Shown here: one piece after another, positions 1-5,701 of the stretch
Layout of the letters: each line of letters opens with the position of its first letter
How positions within the stretch are numbered: the stretch's first letter is position 1
Assembly: GCA_041907665.1 (NCBI GenBank)
Contig: JAYRGW010000074.1
Span: forward strand, 1-5,716
Direction of reading: 5' to 3'
DNA: 5,716 bases
Source: JAAYUD01 sp041907665
GTDB taxonomy: Bacteria > Bacteroidota > Bacteroidia > Bacteroidales > Bacteroidaceae
Translations under genes and position numbers: made by a program
The notes under the pieces: model-generated
What the model was told of the DNA's origin: nothing
Databases searched by the model: none
What the model saw: only the letters and a program-made list of their open reading frames with translations

Positions 1-74
1 CATTCCGAACAGAGAAGTTAAGCCCCGCCGCGCCGATGGTACTGCCCGCAAAGTGGGAGAGTAGGTCGCCGCCG
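1..74 (+). rRNA. rrf: 5S ribosomal RNA, 3' part (5' end outside the window)
   Basis: The sequence opens with the conserved 5S loop segment CATTCCGAACAGAGAAGTTAA, runs through GCGCCGATGGTACTGCC, and ends with GGGAGAGTAGGTCGCCGCC. This order matches the middle and 3' half of bacterial 5S rRNA. By comparison with the E. coli molecule, roughly the first 38 nt are missing to the left. The 3' end is placed at about 74 from the terminal helix strand and is uncertain by a few bases. As usual, 5S is the last gene of its operon, because a terminator follows directly. The version of the conserved segment is typical of Bacteroidales. Confidence 0.96.
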
Positions 75-84
75 TTTTAGAAGG

Positions 85-125
85 AAAGGTTCCGGTAATG
101 CCGATCAGGCTGCCGGAACCTTTTT
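85..125 (+). terminator. Intrinsic terminator of the rRNA operon
   Basis: An 11-bp perfect stem is formed by AAAGGTTCCGG (85-95) and CCGGAACCTTT (113-123). The loop contains a second small stem, GCC (100-102) with GGC (108-110). A run of five T starts at 121. The GC-rich stem plus T-run is a classic factor-independent terminator, and it lies just after the 5S gene. Confidence 0.93.
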
Positions 126-673
126 CTGTTTTATCATACTAACCTTCGAACATCCCGATCTCGGCTCCAATCCGGGCTCAATATAATCTTTGTCGTCTCC
201 CACCGTATCACACCTCGCGCTGAATCACGCTTAATGCTGTGCCGTATACAACGGCTGCCCCATAAGATCTCGGCTCACCGGTAAAATCAAGGGGAGTATG
301 TTTAAGCATAAGTAATAAGTCTAAAGAGAAAGAACTGAATGTCTGTTCCTCTCTAAGTCGTCGAAAGAGGAGAGGCAAAAGGATGTCCGTTGTGATGGAG
401 CACGTGCTTAATGTATCAGTAGTTCACCGTATCGGGTAGGGATAGTATGTCTATATATCCGGTGAAGTGCTTGCTTGGCTGAAAATTCCAATCGGATTCT
501 TCGGGCTCAATCAAGACTTCTTATTATCAGGCGAATAAAAGCATACCTGTTTATAATCTGTAATTGTTATCCTTAATCGCATAATGGTTTATTACTTATC
601 TATGTATAAAACTTTCAGTTTGTTATAGTCGGTATGTTTTTCCGATATTTATTATATCTTTTGTTCTTTTTTC
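126..673. other. Gene-free spacer between the rRNA operon and the hydrogenase operon
   Basis: I find no supportable gene in these roughly 550 bases on either strand. Bases about 140-290 are visibly richer in GC than the rest. Small structures can be seen. An 11-bp direct repeat, GATCTCGGCTC, occurs at 157-167 and 266-276. A 10-bp direct repeat, CGGGCTCAAT, occurs at 173-182 and 502-511. A small hairpin, GCCGT-ATACA-ACGGC, lies at 241-255. A perfect palindrome, AGCACGTGCT, lies at 399-408. An inverted repeat TTCACCG/CGGTGAA lies at 423-429 and 460-466. From about 520 onward the sequence becomes AT-rich, leading into the hyd promoter. A small RNA or a decayed region cannot be excluded. Confidence 0.6.
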
Positions 674-706
674 TTTGGTTCTTAATCAGCTTAATTTGTA
701 TCTTTG
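674..706 (+). promoter_or_regulatory. Bacteroidota-type promoter of the hydBAC operon
   Basis: A -33 element TTTG (674-677) and a -7 element TATCTTTG (699-706) are separated by 21 bp. The -7 element matches TAnnTTTG at all fixed positions, and the spacing fits the known Bacteroidota consensus. Transcription would start at about 709-714, giving an untranslated leader of roughly 15-20 nt before ATG 730. No Rex-like or other recognisable operator was seen near it. Confidence 0.8.
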
Positions 707-729
707 CTCGTCAACACTTAGATATTACT

Positions 730-2637
730 ATGAAAATTATATCCATAGAAGCTCTTGAAAAGATTAGAGAAAGTGCGAAAAGTGCACTTTGTTTGCGCGA
801 AGTGAGCAATAAAGTTGTGGCCGAGAAAAGCTGCGGCTTAGCGTGTGGCACTAAACATTTGCAAATTCTTATTTGTGGAGGTACTGGCTGTAAGGCTTCT
901 TCGAGTCATCTTATAGCTGATAATCTTAAGAAATGTATTAATGACGCTGGCATTGCTGATAAGGTTGATGTTGTCACTACCGGGTGTTTTGGCTTTTGTG
1001 AAAAAGGTCCTATAGTAAAAATCATTCCCGATAATACTTTCTATACTCAAGTAACTTTAGAAGATGTAGAAGAAATAGTCAAAGAGCATATTATTGCCGG
1101 AAAAAGGATTGAACGTTTATTATATGTTGATCCGAAGACAGGAAAATCTGTTAGCGATTCGAAGCATATGGATTTCTATCGTAAACAGAAACGCATTGCT
1201 TTGCGCAATTGCGGTTTTGTAGATCCAGAAAATATAGAAGAATATATAGCTCGGTATGGTTATTCTGCATTAGCAGATTGTTTGATAAAGCGTACGCCAG
1301 TCGATGTGATTGATATTGTTAAGAAATCAGGTTTGCGAGGGCGGGGTGGTGGCGGCTTTCCTACCGGTGTTAAATGGGAATTGACAAGTCATCAAAAAGC
1401 GGATGTGAAGTACGTCGTTTGTAATGCCGATGAAGGTGATCCCGGTGCATTTATGGATCGTTCTATTATGGAAGGCGATCCTCACTCCATTGTAGAAGCA
1501 ATGACTATTTGCGGATATTCGATCGGTGCTTCTCATGGATTGGTATATATTCGTGCCGAATATCCTTTGGCTGTACGTCGTTTGCAAATAGCCATCAAAC
1601 AAGCTCGTGAGTATGGATTTCTTGGTGAACATATTTTGGGTACTGACTTTGGGTTTGATATTAATATTCGTTATGGTGCGGGAGCTTTTGTATGTGGCGA
1701 AGAAACAGCTCTTATTCACTCTATGGAAGGCAAACGTGGTGAACCTACTTTAAAGCCTCCTTTTCCAGCCGAGTCGGGTTATAAAGGAAAGCCCACCAAT
1801 GTGAATAATGTAGAGACTTTTGCCAATATACCTATTATAATTAATAAAGGAGCCGAATGGTTTGCTAATATTGGGTCTGACAAATCGAAAGGTACTAAGG
1901 TCTTCGCTCTTGCAGGCAAAATTAATAATGTAGGGCTGATTGAAGTCCCTATGGGAACAACATTGCGTGAGGTGATATATGATATAGGAGGCGGCATAAA
2001 GGATGGTAAGAAATTTAAGGCTGTTCAAACTGGCGGTCCTTCAGGTGGATGTCTGACAGAAAAGCATTTAGATACGCCAATCGATTTTGATAATTTGACT
2101 AAGGTCGGTTCGATGATGGGGTCGGGTGGTATGATCGTTATGGACGAAGATGATTGTATGGTTTCTGTCGCTCGTTTTTATCTTGATTTTACTGTCGGTG
2201 AATCGTGTGGTAAATGTACTCCTTGTCGTATAGGTAACAAACGTTTGCTCGAGATTCTGAATAAGATAACTCAAGGGAATGGTACAGAAAAAGATCTGCA
2301 GACTTTGCAAACGTTGGGAAAGGTTATAAAAGATACGGCTTTGTGTGGTTTGGGTCAGACTTCTCCGAATCCGGTTCTGTCGACATTGGATAATTTTTAT
2401 GATGAATATTTGGAGCATGTATGTGATAAAACATGCCGTGCTAAGCAATGTAAGTCTCTTCTGACCTATCATATTAATCCAGAACTTTGTATCGGATGTC
2501 ATTTATGTGCCAAAAATTGTCCCGCAGATGCTATTGTCGGAACACCTCGCAAGCCTCACACGATACTTCCGGAAAAATGTATCAAGTGTGGAATGTGTAT
2601 GTCTCGATGCAAGTTTAAGGCAATCTCTGTATGCTAA
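730..2637 (+). CDS. hydB: [FeFe]-hydrogenase flavoprotein subunit HydB (NuoF-like, NADH-binding)
   Basis: This 635-aa cytoplasmic subunit binds FMN and NAD(H) and passes electrons to HydA. An N-terminal thioredoxin-like [2Fe-2S] domain has Cys49, 54, 86 and 90. The NuoF core follows, with the glycine-rich GLRGRGGGGFPTG motif (201-213), NADEGDPGAF (232-241), and GAGAFVCGEETALI (316-329), then an SLBB-like stretch at about 385-445. An N3-type [4Fe-4S] site has Cys493, 496, 499 and 539. The C-terminus is a two-cluster ferredoxin domain (Cys587/590/593/597 and Cys617/620/623/627). Length and domain order fit HydB of trimeric hydrogenases such as that of Thermotoga maritima, and exceed plain NuoF. 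The frame is open from ATG 634, but the 32 extra residues are hydrophobic, match no HydB domain and are encoded across the promoter, so ATG 730 is chosen. The gene is first in the operon, 12 nt before hydA. Bifurcating and purely NADH-linked enzymes cannot be told apart from this sequence alone. Confidence 0.95.
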   Translation: MKIISIEALEKIRESAKSALCLREVSNKVVAEKSCGLACGTKHLQILICGGTGCKASSSHLIADNLKKCINDAGIADKVDVVTTGCFGFCEKGPIVKIIPDNTFYTQVTLEDVEEIVKEHIIAGKRIERLLYVDPKTGKSVSDSKHMDFYRKQKRIALRNCGFVDPENIEEYIARYGYSALADCLIKRTPVDVIDIVKKSGLRGRGGGGFPTGVKWELTSHQKADVKYVVCNADEGDPGAFMDRSIMEGDPHSIVEAMTICGYSIGASHGLVYIRAEYPLAVRRLQIAIKQAREYGFLGEHILGTDFGFDINIRYGAGAFVCGEETALIHSMEGKRGEPTLKPPFPAESGYKGKPTNVNNVETFANIPIIINKGAEWFANIGSDKSKGTKVFALAGKINNVGLIEVPMGTTLREVIYDIGGGIKDGKKFKAVQTGGPSGGCLTEKHLDTPIDFDNLTKVGSMMGSGGMIVMDEDDCMVSVARFYLDFTVGESCGKCTPCRIGNKRLLEILNKITQGNGTEKDLQTLQTLGKVIKDTALCGLGQTSPNPVLSTLDNFYDEYLEHVCDKTCRAKQCKSLLTYHINPELCIGCHLCAKNCPADAIVGTPRKPHTILPEKCIKCGMCMSRCKFKAISVC

Positions 2638-2649
2638 CCAAAAAAAACT

Positions 2650-4416
2650 ATGGAACAGAAACAAGTTACATTACGAATAGACAATCATTCGATTACCGTT
2701 CCGGATGGGACTACTATTCTTGAAGCAGCTCAAGAAATAGGAATCGATATACCGACTCTTTGTCATATTGATTTGAAAGGTACGTGTATTAATAACCATC
2801 CAGCATCCTGTCGGATTTGTGTCGTTGAAGTAGAAGGAAGGCGTAATTTGGCCCCTTCTTGTGCTACTAAATGCATGGATGGAATGGTGGTGCATACTAG
2901 CAATCTTAGAGTGATGAATGCTCGTAAGGTGGTAGCAGAATTAATCTTTTCTGATCATCCTAACGAATGTCTAACCTGTTCCAAATCGGGCGATTGTGAA
3001 TTGCAAATCTTGGCAAAGCGTTTTAATATCCGTGAAATGCCTTTTGCCGGTGGTGAGCTTTCCTTACGCAAAAGAGAAGTTACCGCATCTATCGTTCGCA
3101 ATATGGATAAATGCATCTTTTGTCGTCGATGTGAAACTGTTTGTAACGATGTTCAGACGGTTGGTGCTCTTGGTGCTGTTCGTCGTGGCTTCAACACAAC
3201 TATTGCTCCAGCTTTTGATAAGAACTTAAGTGAAAGCGAGTGTACTTATTGTGGTCAGTGTGTTGCTGTTTGTCCTGTTGGAGCTCTTACTGAACGCGAT
3301 AATACCAATAAGCTGATAGAAGATTTAGCTGATCCTAATAAAGTGGTTGTCGTTCAGACTGCACCAGCTGTTCGGGTTGCTTTAGGAGAAGAATTCGGTT
3401 ATCCTGCAGGAATGATAGTGACCGGTAAGATGGTCTATGCACTTCGCGAATTGGGCTTTGATTATGTTTTTGATACAGATTTTGCTGCCGATCTTACGAT
3501 TATGGAAGAGGGTGCAGAATTGCTCGACCGTTTGACGTGGTATTTGAATGGAGATCATTCTGTATGTCTGCCTATTTTAACTTCTTGTTGTCCCGCATGG
3601 GTGAACTTCTTTGAACATCAGTTTCCCGATTTATTGGATATTCCTTCGACTGCACGTTCTCCACAACAAATGTTCGGATCGATTGCCAAATCCTATTGGG
3701 CCGAGAAGATGGGGATTCCTTGTGAGAAAATTGTTGTTGTATCTGTGATGCCTTGTTTGGCAAAGAAATATGAATGTGATCGTGATGAATTTAAAGTAAA
3801 TGGCAATCCTGACGTGGATTATTCTATATCGACTCGCGAGTTGGCTACATTAATAAGGCGGGCTAATATTGGGTTCCGTTTGTTGCCCGATAGTGATTTC
3901 GATCAACCGTTGGGTGATTCTACAGGAGCTGGTGTGATTTTTGGTACTACCGGTGGAGTAATGGAGGCCGCTCTTCGTTCTGTTTATGAAATATATACTG
4001 GTTCGAAATTGGATAAAGTAGACTTTCAGCAAGTGAGGGGATTGGAAGGGATTCGTCTTGCGACTATAAACTTAAATGGTTTTGATTTGAAAGTAGGTAT
4101 TGCGCATGGTTTGGGAAATGCCCGCCATTTGCTTAACGACATACGACTTGGTATTAACGATTACCATGTGATAGAGATAATGGCTTGCCCAGGTGGGTGT
4201 ATCGGTGGTGGCGGTCAACCCTTACATCATGGTGATATTGATATTATTTATGCTCGTCAGCGTGCATTGTACAAAGAAGATGCTGGTAAACCTTTGCGGA
4301 AATCTCAAGAAAATCCATTTATTCAGAATTTATATGAAGAATATCTTGGCAAACCTCTTAGCGATAAAGCTCATGCTTTGCTGCATACTCATTATTTTAA
4401 TAAGTCTATAGATTAA
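2650..4416 (+). CDS. hydA: Catalytic [FeFe]-hydrogenase subunit HydA (group A3 / HndD type)
   Basis: This 588-aa protein catalyses 2H+ + 2e- <-> H2 at an H-cluster in the cytoplasm. The domains in order are: a plant-type [2Fe-2S] domain (Cys38, 54, 57, 71); a His-Cys [4Fe-4S] site (His103, Cys107, 110, 116); a two-[4Fe-4S] ferredoxin domain (Cys155/158/161/165 and 198/201/204/208); and the H-domain. H-cluster motifs are TSCCPAW (311-317), MPCLAKK (367-373) and EIMACPGGCIGGGGQP (509-524). The ligands are Cys314, 369, 513 and 517, with the same spacing (55, 144, 4) as I recall for Clostridium pasteurianum CpI. The CpI proton-path residues also appear kept: Cys313, Glu287, Glu290 and Ser333 (my alignment from memory). 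The C-terminus ends after the small-subunit-like region, without the extra [2Fe-2S] extension of T. maritima HydA, so the length resembles Desulfovibrio HndD. No Shine-Dalgarno is seen. HydE, HydF and HydG are needed for maturation and are not nearby. Confidence 0.97.
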   Translation: MEQKQVTLRIDNHSITVPDGTTILEAAQEIGIDIPTLCHIDLKGTCINNHPASCRICVVEVEGRRNLAPSCATKCMDGMVVHTSNLRVMNARKVVAELIFSDHPNECLTCSKSGDCELQILAKRFNIREMPFAGGELSLRKREVTASIVRNMDKCIFCRRCETVCNDVQTVGALGAVRRGFNTTIAPAFDKNLSESECTYCGQCVAVCPVGALTERDNTNKLIEDLADPNKVVVVQTAPAVRVALGEEFGYPAGMIVTGKMVYALRELGFDYVFDTDFAADLTIMEEGAELLDRLTWYLNGDHSVCLPILTSCCPAWVNFFEHQFPDLLDIPSTARSPQQMFGSIAKSYWAEKMGIPCEKIVVVSVMPCLAKKYECDRDEFKVNGNPDVDYSISTRELATLIRRANIGFRLLPDSDFDQPLGDSTGAGVIFGTTGGVMEAALRSVYEIYTGSKLDKVDFQQVRGLEGIRLATINLNGFDLKVGIAHGLGNARHLLNDIRLGINDYHVIEIMACPGGCIGGGGQPLHHGDIDIIYARQRALYKEDAGKPLRKSQENPFIQNLYEEYLGKPLSDKAHALLHTHYFNKSID

Positions 4417-4432
4417 ATTCAATAGAATAATT

Positions 4433-4909
4433 ATGGCGGATATAAAAATTGCATGTACGGTTATAGCCCAGGTAAAATCCATTTGTGATAAATATGGCAA
4501 TGATTCCGGTGAATTAATAAATATACTTCATGAGGCTCAGCATTTGTTGGGGTATCTTCCTGAAGATGTGCAACGTGTTATTGCACATAAGTTGAATATT
4601 CCTGTATCAAAAGTATATGGAGTAGTTACATTCTATACATTCTTTACCATGTCTCCCAAAGGTAAGTATCCTATCTCTGTTTGCTTGGGAACCGCATGTT
4701 ATGTTCGTGGTTCAGAAAAATTGCTAGAAGAGTTTAAACGTGTGTTGGGAATTGATGTTGGTGAAACGACTCCCGATGGCAAATTCTCACTTGATTGCCT
4801 GCGATGTGTTGGCGCATGTGGATTGGCTCCTGTTGTAATGGTTGGAGAAAAAGTGTATGGGCGTTTACAGCCCGAAAGTGTTAAGAAGATTATCGAAGAG
4901 CTTGAGTAG
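4433..4909 (+). CDS. hydC: [FeFe]-hydrogenase [2Fe-2S] subunit HydC (NuoE-like)
   Basis: This 158-aa protein is the NuoE / 24-kDa-type subunit that sits next to the flavin of HydB and carries one [2Fe-2S] cluster. The N-terminal helical half (about 10-75) contains the family segments HEAQHLLGYLPEDV (33-46) and VYGVVTFYTFF (61-71). The thioredoxin-fold half holds the ligands Cys84 and Cys89 (CLGTAC) and Cys125 and Cys129 (CVGAC, followed by GLAPVVMV). Cys122 is an extra cysteine close by. The length is normal for the family. The gene is last in the operon, starting 16 nt after the hydA stop with no Shine-Dalgarno and followed by two hairpins. The gene order is hydB-hydA-hydC, all in one direction, with a promoter seen only upstream of hydB. 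In other contexts a protein like this could belong to complex I or a formate dehydrogenase; the neighbours assign it to the hydrogenase. Confidence 0.95.
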   Translation: MADIKIACTVIAQVKSICDKYGNDSGELINILHEAQHLLGYLPEDVQRVIAHKLNIPVSKVYGVVTFYTFFTMSPKGKYPISVCLGTACYVRGSEKLLEEFKRVLGIDVGETTPDGKFSLDCLRCVGACGLAPVVMVGEKVYGRLQPESVKKIIEELE

Positions 4910-4964
4910 AATTTTTTTGTTGTTAGTCAATATAATAATGTGTTTGTGTATTACATTTTGTACA

Positions 4965-4998
4965 AAAGCTTCGGACTTTGTGAAAAATCCGAAGCTTT
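4965..4998 (+). terminator. First hairpin after hydC, likely part of the operon terminator
   Basis: A perfect 11-bp stem is formed by AAAGCTTCGGA (4965-4975) and TCCGAAGCTTT (4988-4998) around a 12-nt loop. No clear T-run follows on the + strand, and on the - strand only a few T follow. It may therefore act together with the next hairpin, or stabilise the mRNA 3' end. A 12-bp palindrome, TTTTGTACAAAA (4956-4967), overlaps its left side. Confidence 0.7.
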
Positions 4999-5006
4999 AG
5001 AAAGTC

Positions 5007-5029
5007 CTCTTTAACGCTTAAAGAGTTTT
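5007..5029 (+). terminator. Second hairpin after hydC with T-run
   Basis: A perfect 8-bp stem is formed by CTCTTTAA (5007-5014) and TTAAAGAG (5018-5025) with a 3-nt loop, followed by TTTT (5026-5029). It is AT-rich but shaped like an intrinsic terminator. It lies eight bases after the first hairpin, so the two probably form a tandem terminator for the hydrogenase operon. Confidence 0.6.
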
Positions 5030-5264
5030 ATAGCTGAGTTATTCTTTTTCTTTTCTTCTTTTAGAATTTTTATTTAAACGAATAGCAAGAGTAAAACGGA
5101 TGATCGGGTGTTTTGTATATACAGCGTATTTTACAAAAAAGGAATATTGTGATAGATATTGATGATATGATCGAAGTGGACAATCAAATACTTATGTGTA
5201 GGATAAATATCTATATGTCAATGCGCTATACATTAGAATATACGTTTTGGCAATAATAATAAAA

Positions 5265-5294
5265 AAGAGAGTGTGTCTCTCGACAATCTCTCTT
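5265..5294. terminator. Pair of mutually exclusive hairpins, terminator-like on the - strand
   Basis: AAGAGAG (5265-5271) can pair with CTCTCTT (5288-5294). Alternatively GAGAG (5267-5271) can pair with the nearer CTCTC (5277-5281). Both cannot form at once. Read on the - strand, the longer hairpin is followed by a T-run from the A-run at 5261-5266. On the + strand no T-run follows, but it lies about 30 nt before a possible leader peptide. The role and the strand are undecided. Confidence 0.4.
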
Positions 5295-5322
5295 CTGAAA
5301 TTAACTTTAAATCTAAATCTCT

Positions 5323-5361
5323 ATGAAAAAAACGTGCCGTAAAGGTAGGTTTTTTTTTTGA
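5323..5361 (+). CDS. Possible 12-aa leader peptide
   Basis: ATG at 5323 opens a short frame encoding MKKTCRKGRFFF, ending in TGA at 5359-5361. It is preceded by the AT-rich stretch TTAACTTTAAATCTAAATCT, typical of Bacteroidota start regions, and it begins with the common MKK. The coding sequence coincides almost exactly with a terminator-like hairpin, so it could be an attenuator leader peptide. It could equally be an accident of the A-run and T-run that form the hairpin arms. No target gene follows closely, which weakens the leader idea. Confidence 0.25.
   Translation: MKKTCRKGRFFF
5326..5359. terminator. A-run/T-run hairpin, possibly a bidirectional terminator
   Basis: The left arm AAAAAAAC-G-TGCC (5326-5338) pairs with GGTA-G-GTTTTTTT (5344-5356) around the loop GTAAA. 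There is one G.G mismatch and one G.T pair. The T-run continues to 5359 on the + strand, and the A-run supplies seven T on the - strand. The shape fits an intrinsic terminator usable in both directions. Confidence 0.5.
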
Positions 5362-5408
5362 AATTTGTTATTCTCTAAATTGTAATTCATAACGATTTAA
5401 GATTTATT

Positions 5409-5464
5409 ATATTTCTTCTTTTTGTCAATATTATGAGAGAAAAATGATAATATTTCTTCTTTTT
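5409..5464. repeat. 15-bp T-rich direct repeat flanking an inverted repeat
   Basis: ATATTTCTTCTTTTT occurs exactly at 5409-5423 and again at 5450-5464, 41 nt apart. Between and partly inside the copies lies an inverted repeat, AATATTAT (5427-5434) and ATAATATT (5447-5454), with a 12-nt spacer. This could be a regulator site, a weak hairpin, or a small duplication in low-complexity sequence. Nothing identifies its role. Confidence 0.5.
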
Positions 5465-5537
5465 TCCCTTCAGGTGCAGTATTAAGTCACTATTGATATT
5501 TAATAAAATAAAGGCACAAATAAACATAATTGATAAG

Positions 5538-5696
5538 ATGAAAAAAAGAAAACAGTGTATAACGCTTTTTTTATTGCTCGTTCTTTTTATATTGCTGTCC
5601 GATAAAAAAAATACAATAGGCAGAAAATTAGGGCTGTTTCCATTTGGTGGAATCAGCCCTTTATGGTTACTTTGCTTTTACCACAAAACAAATTAA
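5538..5696 (+). CDS. Doubtful 52-aa reading frame with a hydrophobic N-terminus
   Basis: From ATG 5538 the frame begins MKKRKQCITLFLLLVLFILL, a basic start followed by a membrane-spanning or signal-like stretch, then a short polar region. The last third (from about residue 32) is read through the strong palindrome at 5630-5660 and the promoter-like sequence after it, so this part is probably not real coding sequence. The 3' half may be a chance extension or the result of an insertion. A TTG at 5493 could extend it by 15 codons. I do not recognise the protein. It may be a truncated small membrane protein or no gene at all. Confidence 0.2.
   Translation: MKKRKQCITLFLLLVLFILLSDKKNTIGRKLGLFPFGGISPLWLLCFYHKTN
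5630..5660. repeat. Strong imperfect palindrome (hairpin)
   Basis: AGGGCTG-T-TTCCA (5630-5642) pairs with TGGAA-T-CAGCCCT (5648-5660) around a 5-nt loop. That gives 12 base pairs with one internal T.T mismatch. TT follows the right arm, but there is no proper T-run. It could be a terminator or transcription block, or the subterminal hairpin of a mobile element. Its TTTG loop (5643-5646) would also serve as the -33 element of the promoter below. Confidence 0.65.
5643..5674 (+). promoter_or_regulatory. Promoter-like sequence before ATG 5702
   Basis: TTTG (5643-5646) and TTACTTTG (5667-5674) are 20 bp apart. The second matches the TAnnTTTG consensus at all fixed positions except one. The distance from the box to the next ATG (27 nt) is close to that of the hyd promoter (23 nt). 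ATGGTTA (5663-5669) is complementary to TAACCAT (5697-5703), which overlaps the start codon, so a longer transcript could hide the start. Confidence 0.4.
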
Positions 5697-5701
5697 TAAC
5701 C

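Larger units (their letters stand above)
5030..5537. other. AT-rich intergenic region with several hairpins and no clear gene
   Basis: No gene can be supported with confidence here. A - strand frame is open from 5191 to 5042 with a stop at 5041-5039. It ends in a basic, protein-like tail (RLNKNSKRRKEKE) but has no start codon. A + strand frame, ATG 5167 to TAA at about 5256, is only 29 codons long. Bases 5261-5361 hold a possible leader peptide with hairpins, listed separately. Bases 5409-5464 hold a 15-bp direct repeat around an inverted repeat, also listed separately. No full TTTG/TAnnTTTG promoter pair was found in this stretch on the + strand. Confidence 0.5.

Noticed and set aside
208..309. 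A - strand frame of 33 codons (ATG at 309-307), open without ATG up to 423
   Set aside because: It reads like a protein in places, but another - strand frame is also open over part of the same GC-rich stretch. Stop-free frames carry little weight there. No promoter and no family resemblance were found.
383..439. A + strand frame of 18 codons starting at ATG 383
   Set aside because: It is too short, unrecognised and has no promoter. The purines before it are part of a small inverted repeat, not good evidence of a ribosome binding site.
126..634. Check for tRNA, tmRNA or CRISPR-like structure after the rRNA operon
   Set aside because: TTCGAA near 146 resembles a T-loop, but no flanking arms or acceptor stem are present. 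The direct repeats are only two copies each with irregular spacing, unlike a CRISPR array.
634..729. Hydrophobic 32-residue N-terminal extension of HydB, resembling a membrane anchor
   Set aside because: The promoter of the operon lies within this stretch, and the HydB family is cytoplasmic and begins near the residue encoded at 730.
838..4032. Several long frames on the - strand, and alternative + strand frames, inside the hydrogenase genes
   Set aside because: They lie entirely within genes whose conserved motifs fix the correct frame, and none has a family-like sequence.
4193..4411. A + strand frame of 72 codons overlapping the end of hydA
   Set aside because: It overlaps the H-cluster motif and the C-terminus of hydA in another frame. 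Its hydrophobic look comes from reading that AT-rich region out of frame.
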